Assembly (NCBI GenBank): GCA_004352715.1
Contig: SCFE01000110.1
Coordinates: 313,063 to 377,062, forward strand
Origin: Hofstenia miamia
Taxonomy: Eukaryota; Xenacoelomorpha; Acoela
Reading direction: 5' to 3'
Length of the DNA: 64,000 nt
Part shown: positions 11,306 through 25,000 of the stretch, piece by piece
How the letters are laid out: each line of letters starts with the position of its first letter
How positions within the stretch are numbered: position 1 is the stretch's first letter
The notes under the pieces: generated by a model
What the model saw: only the letters and a program-made list of their open reading frames with translations
The model's database searches: none
What the model was told of the DNA's origin: nothing
Position numbers and translations under genes: made by a program

Positions 11306-11526
11306 CATGCTTTTTGATAAGGAAAATGCAAAAACCATAAATTTGGAGAGAAGCTGTTTGAAATTTCTAAGGCATTTAGCAGGAATCACACTTTTTTCAC
11401 AAAATTTTTTTTGCAATTGCTTCTACTGTATTTCTTGAACTTAAATTTATTTTCTATAGGGGTAATTATGAACTGTAAAACCATAAGCATTTATTGTTGG
11501 AAATGCAGTCATGATAAGGTTTTTGT

Positions 11527-11530
<4 letters not shown>

Positions 11531-11559
<29 letters not shown>
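11531..11559. repeat. (TA)n microsatellite
   Basis: About 14 uninterrupted AT/TA units. The sequence between this tract and the previous one (11305-11530) is AT-rich with nothing recognisable. Confidence 0.95.
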
Positions 11560-11639
11560 CTGCTTTGTACTATGGAAATTGAACATTGTGGTATGTAATC
11601 CAATATTTGATACAATTTTGTACATTACTATTATTATTA

Positions 11640-14290
11640 TTTATTATATATTATTTGTAATGCTTTTATTCCTATACTGTACATATACAATAAGTAGGAA
11701 TACTACACACAATGAATGTTTATCATAGAAAAATGCCATCAAACAAATATTTGCAGGCTGCATGGTAAAATGTCCTTTTATATAACTCAGTGTGGGATAC
11801 CATGTGCCAGGTAGTTCATGCTTGGTGTATTTTTTGGAAGTTATGATGCATTGGATGCTCAAATCACTTTGAATTTTTAAAACTGTTTTTTCAAATCTTG
11901 TATAGAATAACTGATTCATAATATTTATTAAGTACATCTGGTCAACATGTTCAACAATAGAGAAAAACTTGATGCATTTTCTGAGTTTAGAACAAAGTCT
12001 TTTTTCAAGACTAGGAACCCATACTTTGGGCATATAAAACAACTGAAACAATGTATGTTTTAAAGATTACTTCTTTTGTATTATGGTCCATAAATGTAAC
12101 CAAGAATGTAAGGGATTTATTAATATAATTAACTCTGGCAACATGCCTCTCCCAGGTTAACATTGACTCAATGATCAAACCACGATACATAATGAATGAT
12201 TTCTGTGGAAATACTTCCCTACTGGCAACAATATGTTGTCTACCAACAGCAGTGAAAAAGTTGTTAGTGCTGTGTTTATTAAAAAGGTAATTTCCTGTGA
12301 TTTGGTGGGGTTACCAATTAAGTTTTTATCTTCCAACAAATGTATCAGCTTAGCTACTGCAGTATGATATGATTGAAAATCATTTTCAATTTGATCAGCT
12401 CAAATAACATGAAGAAGTCTTGTGTTGTCTGAATATTTTTCAATGTTTCTAAGATCAGGGGAAACACTAATTGATTCAATGTTTATTTTTTTGTGTTGTC
12501 TGTAAATAACAGTCTGCTCATTGGGCCAACTTGAGGTATACCCACTTTAATTTCAATTTCTTTTGAAATTATGTTGTCTGAGATCCTACCTGCTTGTTTC
12601 CAACCATCTATGTAGCTAGACAACCATGCTGAAAGCCAAGGTGAATGTGGTCTAATATGGTTCAACAATTTATTTTGCAGCACAGTGTTAAATGCTGAAC
12701 TATAGTCAATGAAAAATCCCTTCACAGCAACTAACCTTTATCTATGAAGCTGGCAATAAAATATAATGTACAAATCATAGCATCAGTAGTTGACCTTGCA
12801 GTCTTATATGCAAATTTATTCACATCCTCTAAACCAGAAAGACTACTTATATATTGCAGAAGCCCTATTCTATCAAGAAACCTCACTGCAATAGAGGTTA
12901 CTGTAACTGGTCTAAATTTCTCCAAGTTATTTATACTTGCTGTATTATCTTTGGGAACCAAAGTAACCCATGCATGCTTATATATTTCTGGATACTGCAT
13001 ATCCTGTAGGCTACATTGAAAAATCCAACTATATGGCAGAGCCATCTCTTTGGCAAATTTTTTGTATACCCATTGTGGGATATACTCAGGGCCAGGAGAT
13101 TTAGAACAGTCAATGGCTTTAAAGATGCCTTCAACAGTTTCAGCAGAAATAGTTGGAACAAAAATATTATTACTAGCACTCAGTGGGAGGTATTGTTCAT
13201 CTTTTGATAGGTACTCATTAAACCATGTAAAAAACACATCATCTTTAGTTAATATGACTTTGTTGATTTTATGTTTCATTCTCTTTTTCATCTCAGTGTA
13301 AATGTCTTGTTTTGTCATTGATAATGATGTTTGTAAACCATGCTGTTTATTCTTCATTGGATCATATTTTATTCAGGAGTTTTGCTCCCTTTTATAGCTT
13401 GCTGTTTAAGCATAATGTGATTTCTAAGTTCATTATTATTAGTTATGTTACAAAGGAAATTTTTACAGTTGCCATTACAAGGTCATTCACATTGTTTGAG
13501 CAAGAATGCAATGTATCCTTCAACAGATTAAACTAACCTATTCACATTGCTGATATTGTTATAGAAAACAGTATAGTCAGTAGTTTAAAGGGCACATTAA
13601 GTTGGTGTTTGTTGAGGGATATCTGAGTACTTTTACATACTGCATGTTGCAGCTTATTATAACAATTCAGAAGCAGATGTAGGAGAACATTAAGGTGATA
13701 TTGGATATTTGCTCTTCCCAATTGTGCAGTTCATTCAGATTTATAAAGTGAGCTATTAGATACATAGGCAATATCCAATTGTGATTGATTCAGCATGTAT
13801 GTACCTTCTGTAACCCAATTATGTAGACTCACAAAAAGTTATTTGACTTTTATTAGCATCACCAATGATAACCAAATATGCTCTCAGATATTGTTTAATG
13901 ACATCAGCTAACATTTTCCTTATCAATCCTTTGCAAGCACACTTATTTCATTCAGGTCTGCAATAAACATTGGCAATACTAACTGACATGTAATCAGAAG
14001 GCAAGAATGTAGGTTGACAATTAATATTTAGAATTTCAAGATCAAGAACAGAAATTGCAGATACAATATTAGGTTTGATTCAGCACCATGATTTACTAAC
14101 ATATGTGCCACCAGATTCTTCAAATATGGTTAAATCACTTTTCATATTGAAAGATATGATAAGCATAAATTTCATATGATATTGTGGCATCAGACTCTCC
14201 TAGTTTTGTTTCCTGGAGGGCAATGATGGCATACTCATAACTTTCTGTAACAATGTGTTTCAACTGCAAGAACTTCATTTAAAACCATTA
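11640..14290 (-). pseudogene. Non-LTR retrotransposon (CR1/Jockey-type LINE), decayed
   Basis: Reading right to left: an endonuclease domain in pieces (about 14290-13700), seen in IIALQETK near 14210, GGTYVSKSWC near 14100 and IANVYCRPE near 13970; then the reverse transcriptase, with a continuous 208-codon frame at 13357-12731 holding DCSKSPGPEYIPQW, LEKFRPVTVTS and FAYKTARSTTDAM. An 80-codon frame at 12725-12483 continues with GFFIDYSSAFNTV and a GIPQ box. The catalytic YADD box appears degraded to YSDNT near 12430. A C-terminal part follows to about 11640. Several stops and frame changes separate the pieces, so the element is dead. FIDYSSAFNT and FAYK-RST are typical of the CR1/Jockey group. 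No poly(A) tail or target-site duplication was identified. Plus-strand ORFs here are shadows. Confidence 0.85.
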
Positions 14291-15234
14291 ACATTGTTGC
14301 AAAATATAGAAGGAAATGACATATTATATAATTTTGAAATAAAATCAGACAGTCAATTAATGTTAACTATTTTGTTACCACAATAGAGTGTAAGGTATTA
14401 TCTGGTTCTGTTGCTGAGCCATATTTTGTCTACTTTGAATTTTTCAACAAAAAAAAGTCATAAGCTGTAATACCAATGATGTAAACAAAATTACAATATT
14501 TTCTAAGTAATATAAATGTCATCGATGAAACAATTTCATTTTCCTCCAAATACAAGTTTTGAGTCAAAACTGTACATGGAGTCACCAAGAATATATATTT
14601 CATTGTAAGAATTGAGACCTTTCTACATCAAGATTTCTTTGATAGTTATAATACAACACATTATGAAAATCTTACCAATGGTAATTTGTTAATTTCTCTA
14701 GTGCTCTCTGTGCTGATAAATTTTAAAAAAATGTAAGAATCTATGTTAACAGTTCATGATACATGCAAATTTGAGATAATTTCATTATTTATTAACTTTT
14801 GAATGAAGATTATCCACAATTAGATGTTTGTTAATTCATAAATTGAAATGCAATATAGTTTCTGGATGAATAATTCTTGAATCAAACCTGAAAACTTATT
14901 GCGTCGAATTCCATGTTTCAAACTATAATGTTATTGAAAAATATAAAAATGTTAATAAAATTTGCATTGTTTTCTGTATGGCTAAAAGTAATTTATTCAG
15001 AATAATGTGGAGTTATATTTGGCGTATAACTTATATCCAAAAACATAGATAATCTGCTAAATTGGCCATTTGAATATTGCCACAATGATCTCCTCCATTG
15101 TATAAGAATCATGTAATTAGTTAAGTTTGAAATATATTCGAGAGTTTAGTATTTATTTTTATAGTAGGGTAGAGAATTCTGCAAAGTAAAATTTCTTTTA
15201 TTGTCGCAATGCTACTTTAGTAATTTTAGACATT
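14291..15234 (+). other. Upstream region of the CASK start exon
   Basis: AT-rich sequence without a coding frame or transposon motif. It should contain part of the 5' untranslated region or an upstream intron. An AG preceded by pyrimidines (TTTTAG at 15225-15230) a few bases before the start codon could be an acceptor for an upstream non-coding exon, so the promoter cannot be placed. No TATA box stands out from the AT background. Confidence 0.4.
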
Positions 15235-15290
15235 ATGGAAGAAGAAGTTTTATTCCGCGACGTATATGAACTTTGCGAGGTTATTGGAAC
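15235..15290 (+). CDS. CASK: CASK exon 1 (start codon, kinase N-lobe)
   Basis: It encodes [18 protein letters not shown] and two bases of the next codon, then the donor [16 protein letters not shown] is diagnostic for CASK. The start context ACATTATGG has G at +4 but T at -3. The joined codon with exon 2 is ACT (Thr), giving GTGPFS where vertebrates have GKGPFS. Confidence 0.95.
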
Positions 15291-18200
15291 GTAAGTTTTA
15301 AGGGAATGTTTAGTTTTTGATTTTGTTTATATAAAGCATCTATGCTTATTTTTTTAAGATAGACATTTATCGCAGATGAGTCATTGTGTACGATTTTATA
15401 TTGTCACTGGCATTATAAGTTTTCACATACATTACATATTTTACTTTTTCGAAATTTGCAACTGTCATATTTTCCTCCTAATATTTACGAGTATAGCATT
15501 TTCAGAGATATGTTAGTTTGCTAAGTAATTTATTTATATTTGAATATACTAATTGCATTCATTGGTAAACTTTGGCAATAGAAGAATCTTGCTGATTGTT
15601 ATTGATTTCAATTTGTGTGAAAATACCAACTATTTAAATTAGCTAGGAATTGCTTGAGACTTTCTAGTATTTTGCTGATATATAAAAGTGCATGACCGAT
15701 ATTCTAGAATATTAATGTACATTTGCAATCAATAAAATACCTGAAAACTAGAAAAAATTTTCAACCAGAAGTGCAGACAATGAAAATATTGGTTGTCAAA
15801 CTGATCAAAACTCTTGTTGACTGCTTGAGAAATTGGCTGTAAGCGGTGTGGCGGTGGAACAATTTTTTAAACATTCCTCCTTTTACACTAAGAGAACAGC
15901 TTTATTTGTGCTTGAATTTGTTGAGAAAATGTTTGTCAGATACATTGATCTGATAGACCAATTAACTGCCACATAATCCCTTAATAACCGAATGCTTTAG
16001 AAGGTATAAGAATTACTTGTTTTGCAAGAGGTAAAAGCTTGATTATTTTCGTTTTATATATATATATATTAGTTGTACTATGGGAATCAGAGGGGTTTAC
16101 TGAAAAGTTGGTTAAAGCTAAAGTGGGCTAAAAATCATTAAACCTTCAATATTAATATTTATAAATTTTGAGTTATTGAAGAATTGAAAATTACTTTTGA
16201 GTTTGTGAATCTATATTAACAGCTCTATCTTTCAAAAGGGGCAAATTATCTATAAAAAAACCCCAATCGATAAAGTACATTTTGCAACACAGTTAACAAT
16301 AAATACATAAAACATATACATGTAAGACATTTATTTAAATAAAAATATCAATTCCACATGTAGAAGCACTATTTGCGTTTATTAATAATTTCCTGATTAA
16401 AAACTATCCCTTTTTTAGTTTTTAGCCCTCTTTGTAATTTAGCCAATCAGAGGTGGGGTGTATAGTTGACGGATTTTTCAAAATTCCCATAGTACAACTG
16501 ACGGATTTTTAGTATACTTATCTCTTCACAATTTTTTTCTTTTTTTTATTAAAAACAGTTCGTATGGTTATTCTAACTGCATTGAAATTAATTTTAATCC
16601 AAAAAATTTTTTGAACAAAATAAGTCAGTTGTATACTTTGGGAATATAGGTGGCAGTTGTACAATAACGAATTTATATAAAGTCACCTGTCCAGTATATA
16701 TACTTTACTATATATTATCTAATTATACAGGGTGATCATGAAGTTTTAAGACACCTTGCACGTGATGAGTGTGAAGTGCCAAGTGCAGAGACAATCTGAG
16801 ACACCTTCACTCGGTTCAAGTAAACTGGCTCTTTGTTTGACAGAAAAGAAGTGGGCGACCATCTAACCAAGAGGAGCGGGGAGAAGTTCTGGAACAGTTA
16901 CTTGAAGAAAACCGCAACACCTCCATCCTTAAGCTGTTCAATGAAATAAGTCTTTTTTATGGAAGTGTACAAATCCGCTGAAAGTTGGACTGGAAAAATT
17001 TCCCATACAAGTTGCAAGATCACCAAGGATTATCGGAAGATTTCACCAGCCCAGTTCAAATTTGTAACGATCTGTTTTTCTTGATGGCTTAAGGTGAAGA
17101 GTTTCTGAAATGAATATGAGGCAACATTAATGGACTTGTCAATCGCCATAACTGCAGGATATGGGGATCATCTGCTCCAACAGAAGCAATGAAACGTGTG
17201 CAAGGAGGTGCTGAAGTCACTCTGTGGATTTGCATCAGTTTCAACATTATTAATCTTTGAAACTTGGTTTTTGCAATTCATGTGTATGCACAATCTGAAT
17301 AAACGAATATTACCAATATTATCTTTCTAATGGAAACAAGAAAGAGACTCAGATGACAAAATGAGACTAAATGACCCAGTGAAGTAACAGAAGTCAAAAT
17401 TTGCAATTTAAAAATTAGACTACCTTTAATGCTCACAGATGAAACTGAAACACATTAAAATAAATTTTGAAGTATGCATTTCATATGACACTTGTTTGCA
17501 ACTATTGAATCAATTATTAAAATGAATATAAACATTTAAAACCCGGAAGGGACTTCTTGATCACCATGTATAGCATTAATACAATATTATTACTTTGTTT
17601 AATGTTGTGTAACTAGAGGTTACGAGCATTTAGGTATTAATAATAACAAGCTACCAATGGAATACTTTCTAAATTTTGAATGTTTGCATTGTTGCTAAGC
17701 TTAGCCTTTTTCTAATAAGCATGCGTGATATGAAACAGTACTTTATAATTAGTTTACTTAATGGTGGACTTACAAATGTAAGTTTGTGTATCAAGATGAA
17801 TATGAAAAAAAGAGCCAATATACTTATTTTCGTCAGTATGCATGACTTTGAACCATTTTGTGAATACACCACTGCCTCCTATAATAATTTGGATGCGCTC
17901 TTTAAGTCAAATTATTGGTGTTTCAAAATGCGGAAATTCATAATTCTAAAATTGATGTTGGCCCGACTAAAAATACGAGCTCATCTGTCGAAAACCGGTC
18001 ATTCATTTCTAATTGCTCAAAAAGAGTATGTTGTAAGATTTTCGGAACAATGAATGAAAAAACTTTTGATATGAATACCAAAAAACCTAACTCTGCTATC
18101 AATGAGGAACCTATATGTGGTAAGACAAAATCTAAGCGAACTGATTTATCAGTATTGGAAACTTTTTGTTAAAATTTCTTCTATTTTTATTTCACTAAAT

Positions 18201-19005
18201 GTTCATTTTTGTTGCAATATATTCATGGAAAACACTGCCATTCTTTATAAATATCATAGTATTGTTAAATTTTTATAGCAAACTTCATTTTAATTTTTTA
18301 TAATATAAGAAAATATAAGAAAAAAATATAAGTACAACTGACGGTTTTGTACATCTAATATATTCTGCATAAAAAATCTAACATTTCACAGGTGACTGCT
18401 TATATTTGTACAGGTGACTGTTATATTTATATATATAAATATATATATATATATGTAGCGAGGATAGTGTCTTTCAAAAAATCTCGAAGCCTCAGTAAAA
18501 AATCTCAACAAGAAATTCACTTCAACTCAAATCAAGCCTGTCTTTCAATCATTCAAAACCAGCAACATCTTTTCAAACAAATATTCCATTCCGATGTCTC
18601 TACGCTCTTCTCTTGTTTATAAATATTAATGTCATAAGTGTGAGCACTTATACATAGGAGAGACTAGAAGACATCTTCAAACCAGAATCCGAGAACATCT
18701 CTACGGTCACCTTCGCTCAGAAGTTTTCCTCCATCATCAAAGCCATGCCGCCACTTCATCTAATTTTTCAGTCATAATCTGTCATCCATCTTCAAAGGTA
18801 GCCGAAACAATTGCAATCAAAGAAATTCGCCCGTCACTTAACAATCAAGTCGAAATCAAACTTCACCTCTTCTAAGCTGTCAATACTTCAATCAATCATT
18901 TCATTGCAGTATATATAAACTTTATTAATAATCACTGTGTATTCTTGCTGATGAAGGCTAATAATATAGCCGAAAGTACTACAAATATAATTCGTCAACG
19001 TGTTA

Positions 19006-19045
<40 letters not shown>

Positions 19046-22000
19046 TGTTTGAATACGTGACATATTATTGACAATAAGAAATTTTATCCATGTGCATTAG
19101 TTCGCAAAACTAGCAGCTCTGGTCTATACATTATTTGAGCGATGTTATTTTTTAGGGACAAATGTGTTAAGAAATTCAGTGCGCTATTATTTTTGTAGAA
19201 ATAAATATATAACTCCATGTATTTTTTCAATATAATTCCTAAACAATCTTGCATGGGCCTAATTTCTACTGTTTTCTTATATTATTTGTAGAAGCCATAT
19301 TCAGAGTACTTGTATTTGTGATGCTTATTTTAGCTGCAAAAATATTTTTAGTTTAGTACTTTTTTCAGTGTTTCTGGACAGTTTGATGTTACTAGAATCA
19401 AATTTTAGGAACGATCATGAAATTAAATTTGTGGTCGAAATGGATTATTGAATTTCGAAATCTGATTTTATTATCAAAAAATCCTCAAATGCCTTTTATA
19501 AATTGTACACAAATATTAATTGTATTTTGATATTAATATCAGCCGATGTTTTCTATTCATCGAAAAGCCATGGAGTAAAAATATAATATAAATTGGATCG
19601 TTTTCAAGTACTCTTAATTTTTTAGTGAACAAATAAATAGGTTGTTTTTATTAATTTGAACGTATAGAAGTTTTATCAACCCAAATAATGCTATCAATGT
19701 GTTTTTTTCTGCAGATTTCAATATGTATTAGATAGCACCTACTTATACAGAGATTTTTTGAGTAGTTGGAGTAATTTCCCCTTTTTCATCATTTCATAAA
19801 ATGAAGTTTAGTATATATCATCAGCACTATCCAATTTCTTCAATTTAGCAAATAAATTTCTAGTTTCAGTCATTCTAAGATTTAGCTGTAAAACTAATGC
19901 ATTCAAATCATTTTGAGAAGAATAATTGAGATCCTGAGAATATATTACTTGTTCTTTGAAATTTTTATAGGATATGCATACTTACTTTGATATAAGGACG
20001 TCAATGCTGTGATGTACAAGTTCACTAGATGAATTGATAGCAGGATATACAAGAAAACCCCTTCTTCAAAAACATCTAGTAGTTGTTTCTCAATTCAGGC
20101 CAAACATGAATATCAAATGGCAAAAGCTCATATTACTGGGGTGTCAAGATTCAAAATGCAAAAACACCTCACCATTATATTTGTTACGTTATAATATCCA
20201 CAAATGTATAGAAAGAATTCACTCAAGTCTTGAATTTTAATGGGCTATGATATCGACCGAGAAGACATGAATAATTTCGTTATAAGCATTTAGATTTTGT
20301 AAGGATTTATCAATAAAAATCAAAAGAAACACGAGTTGCAATATAATGAATCCAATTTCAATATATCCTTTTTATATCATTTCAACTCCTTGAATCAAAA
20401 TTCTAGTGAAAAAGGCATTAATCATGTTCGTTTTTTATTTCAAAATAACTACTTTTAAATAAATTATTTCAAAACAACCCTGCTGAAAAGGTTATGTTAA
20501 AATGCTCAAATTTTGAAAAAAATGAAAAATTTGTGTAGTTGATACACATCCTCCAGAATGTAAATGTACACGTATGTGTACGGATTTTATGGTTGCATTT
20601 AAATATCTAACATGCGATTTAAACACGAAATGAAATTTTAATTTAACCGTTCGTTTACTGAGTTTTCACCACCTTCCGTTTAATGTGGTGGGGTCCAATG
20701 GAACACTCACAGAATAATATGTAATGGGGGTTGCAAAATGTATTCTTCAACTTAAGTTTTATTGTTTCATAGAAAGAAATAATGAAAGAAAACGTTCATT
20801 TGATGATGAAGTAATATATAGTATAATGAATAGTTTGAATAGAAAATTGATAATAATTGAACAATAAATTGAATAGTTTGCTAAACGTCATATTCATTAC
20901 AAGTGAACAATGTTGTTGAATGTTCATTACATGTTGTACGTCGGCACTGGTGATATCTTTGTTTCACCTTCCTTCTTAGTGTCTTTGGGCACAAGTGAGA
21001 GACCTGCTTGATGTCACGGACGTCGGCACCAGCTGGGATAACGGTACAGTGAGTTCGTTTTTCCACCTGATAACCAAAGTTCTTGAGAACGCAGATAGTT
21101 GACACATGTAGACCATTTAGTTCTGCAGCTCTGACTGCCATCATTAGTTGAATCAATTCTTCTCCCAATTCTTGTAAGAAAGCATGACGGTTGTTGAGAC
21201 TTTTACTTGTCATCTGGTTTCTTCCGCAGACGATACAGGACAAATGCGTTATAAGCTGCGATGTCAACGATATCGTAAAAGATTGCCATAGGCCAATGTG
21301 TGCTGGCATGGTAACATGTGTAGTTCCGAACTTTCTGGTTTAAAGCATCGACTCCACTCTTCGTATGGTTATAGTACGTAACTTCGCCAATATCTTGGTC
21401 GTTGCGTAGTGTGGACAAAAGTAGAATTGTTTTTGTCTTCTTTTGGTGGTACGTTATGATAGTAACCTTAATATCTTTGTGGGCAAACAGTGATGATCCA
21501 ATGGTTCGTGTTTTGGATGCATTTGGGAGAAGTACAAGGGGAAGGCCATTTCGATTAGCCATCAAAGTGCCAACACAAATCCGTCTATTCTGGAGAAGTG
21601 TCATGGCCAAATGTAGACCAGTGAAGAACTGATCCATTGTTACATTGCTCAATACCCATACATTGGGGTTACAAGATGAGTAACCACAGATTCACCTAGC
21701 CCAACAGCTCTGTTTTATCCCTCCTTGCCTGTCTAGACGTCTGCATTATAACAGTAATGATTCTCAGCGTCGGCACATACGCACACTTTTAGGCCATATT
21801 TGCCTGTTTTGCTAGGTATATATTGGCGAAATGGACATTTCCCTCTGAATTTCACGAGCTGTTCATCGACAGTGACACACTGGGTTGGATTGTAGAGCCG
21901 AGAACAGAGTTGGGTAAACTCATTCAGACAATTACGTGATGTGAAATGAGTGCCTCAATCTTATTGGTTCTAAAAATTTGTTCAAATGGCAAATTCCACT

Positions 22001-25000
22001 TTGTTTCATTTCAGTTACCGGTGATTGTGGTTTATTGTTGCGTCCACATTTGTGTACAAAATCCACTCAACTTATCTTTTGATCTCAAAATTACCAATTT
22101 ATTGAATCGAAAACATCTAGGGACCTTCAAAATGAGCAGTTTACAGCCCCATGCATCTTTGAGGCGCCCTGATTCTTTCAAGAAGACTATTTGAGCTTCT
22201 TCCAATATAGAACTACATTTTACATCAATTGAACTCCAAATTAACTTGATATCTTAGATTCTCCAACTTTTTCCGAACCTATAGTTGATATACTAAACGA
22301 AAACGTACCACCCCTGCCCAAGAACCTAAGAAGTGCTCACCGCCGCCGGCAAAGCAACTGAGCGTCACTTAAAGTGGAAAATTGACTCTAATTTCACGTT
22401 TCCAGGACGTAGCGTCACGGACACCCAACATTTCGAAGCTGAGATGAACAACGTAAAAAATTTTCACAGCCAAATTCCATATCCAAATACAACACGTTTA
22501 TGGGTCGTGTTAATTTTATTGATCGTATTTTGGCTATTTATCTTCATTTTGCTTACCGAACAAACAAATGGACGATTCGAGTTATGACCCACTTATTTAT
22601 GTTAACAACTGTTAACACTTTATTCGAAAGGAACCAGGAAGGACGCTTTTTCGATCATGCCCTAAGTTTAGCAGATTCGCTAATTATTGAAGACAAAAAA
22701 TTGCAAAATGTCAACCACGTTTTACACCGTACTATCCAATGTCACACTCACCGACCAACCAAGTTAGAAAGTTTCCAAAGTGTGTATTTGCCCGGAAATA
22801 CATTTTCCTTTTTTGGCAGCAGTTACTGCAATACGCAAGTTAATGGTTTGCCCTGGACAATCAAGGTGGAAGTGCTCAACTTGTAATGTTGTTCTGTGTT
22901 TATTATTATATTTTTGTGTTTATTATATATATATTAAAGTATCAATATTTTAGTTTGGTTATGCAGATTGGCCTATACTAAGAACATTAATGCTTATGAG
23001 TGACATCAATTGAGCCAAGCAGCGAAATTCCATTCTGNCGTACCACCCCTGCCCAAGAACCTAAGAAGTGCTCACCGCCGCCGGCAAAGCAACTGAGCGT
23101 CACTTAAAGTGGAAAATTGACTCTAATTTCACGTTTCCAGGACGTAGCGTCACGGACACCCAACATTTCGAAGCTGAGATGAACAACGTAAAAAATTTTC
23201 ACAGCCAAATTCCATATCCAAATACAACACGTTTATGGGTCGTGTTAATTTTATTGATCGTATTTTGGCTATTTATCTTCATTTTGCTTACCGAACAAAC
23301 AAATGGACGATTCGAGTTATGACCCACTTATTTATGTTAACAACTGTTAACACTTTATTCGAAAGGAACCAGGAAGGACGCTTTTTCGATCATGCCCTAA
23401 GTTTAGCAGATTCGCTATTTATTGAAGACAAAAAATTGCAAAATGTCAACCACGTTTTACACCGTACTATCCAATGTCACACTCACCGACCAACCAAGTT
23501 AGAAAGTTTCCAAAGTGTGTATTTGCCCGGAAATACATTTTCCTTTTTTGGCAGCAGTTACTGCAATACGCAAGTTAATGGTTTGCCCTGGACAATCAAG
23601 GTGGAAGTGCTCAACTTGTAATGTTGTTCTGTGTTTATCTGCGGAGAGAAATTGCTTCAAAGGTTTTCATGTGAATGTAAAAGGCTAATGCTAGGGCAAC
23701 CGCCCCTTTATGCATGCATGTGTTCATTGTGTAAAGTTTAGTATTGGCCGTGAATACTGAAACAAAAAATATTTTCGAATTGAACGTTTTTTATAAGTAT
23801 AGTGGAAAATGTCACAAATGTGTACATTGAGAAAACTAGTGAGAGGATATTAAAGTATCAATATTTTAGTTTGGTTATGCAGATTGGCCTATACTAAGAA
23901 CATTAATGCTTATGAGTGACAACAATTGAGCCAAGCAGCGAAATTCCATTCTGGAGGTTATAAGTCCCTATTCGTTTCGTCCAAAATGCACTTATTGCAC
24001 TTATTTTAACATCTGGTGCGGAAAATATTTCGTTACGCCTTCTTTCCTAAAGATATGTTTGCTTAAATATAATTTTCTTAGTGTTAATGTTGCCTAAAAT
24101 CGGATTTTAAATTTTAAATTGGCAATAATTTCAGCCTGTTGAATTTTCATTGACTAGGCCTACTACATTTTACACATGTCGTTTTATTGTAATTTACTGC
24201 TTATAGTATCACCAAGTAGAGGTGATAGTTCACTAACCAAATGTATTGTATCAAGTATTGTGCAATAATATCCCATTTTTATAAGGCGTAGGACTTAAAA
24301 TCCTAAAAAGAATTGTGCCGAAGTTTCCATCCATCTTCGGTAGATATTTTTTTTCAGTTGTTAAATACGCAATTATTTACTATGAAGTTGATGCGGCTTC
24401 TCAAAAATATTATTTCGGTCTAATGAACATGTTTTCAATTTTGGCAGAACATGCAATTTATACCCATTCGTACCAAGACTATGCCTCCTTTAACAAGCAG
24501 AGTGCCAGGTGAGTTTTCCTTGTTTCAATAAAGTCAACGGCCCAAATCCAATTTAAGAAAAACAATTTTTCATTTGTTCAAATTTATTAACTTATAATTC
24601 TCTGAAAAATGCTTAGTGAAGAAACATACCGTGAGTCCACTCAACTATAAATGGAGACTTCTACTTGAATTACTTAATGTTGTTCACCATTTGTATAGTT
24701 ATTATGTACATTTACGTTCTTTTATAAATTAATTTCTTTCAACGCAAGAATATCAAATGAAAAAGGATTACTAGACAGACATATATTTCAATGTAACTCC
24801 TCTTGTTTCTAAAAGATGGTTTCCAAAAAACCAATTCTTCTAACTCATTTTCCATAAAAATGTAGCCAGTTACCACCTTTTGTTTTTAAGGGAGTAATGT
24901 ATATCACATATCCCAATTGAATACTAACTACGTAGGATGTTTCAGCATTTTTTATTTTCAATTTTAGTATATTATAGGAATAACAGTAATGGAGTTGTGC

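Noticed and set aside
1713-11416. Very long ORFs of 340-716 codons across 1713-2865, 4197-5515, 6915-9467 and 10126-11416
   Set aside because: They run through N gaps read as open sequence and are not real; only the resolved gypsy parts were used.
12744-13536. Plus-strand ORFs opposite the LINE
   Set aside because: The minus strand carries clear endonuclease and reverse transcriptase motifs; these are antisense shadows.
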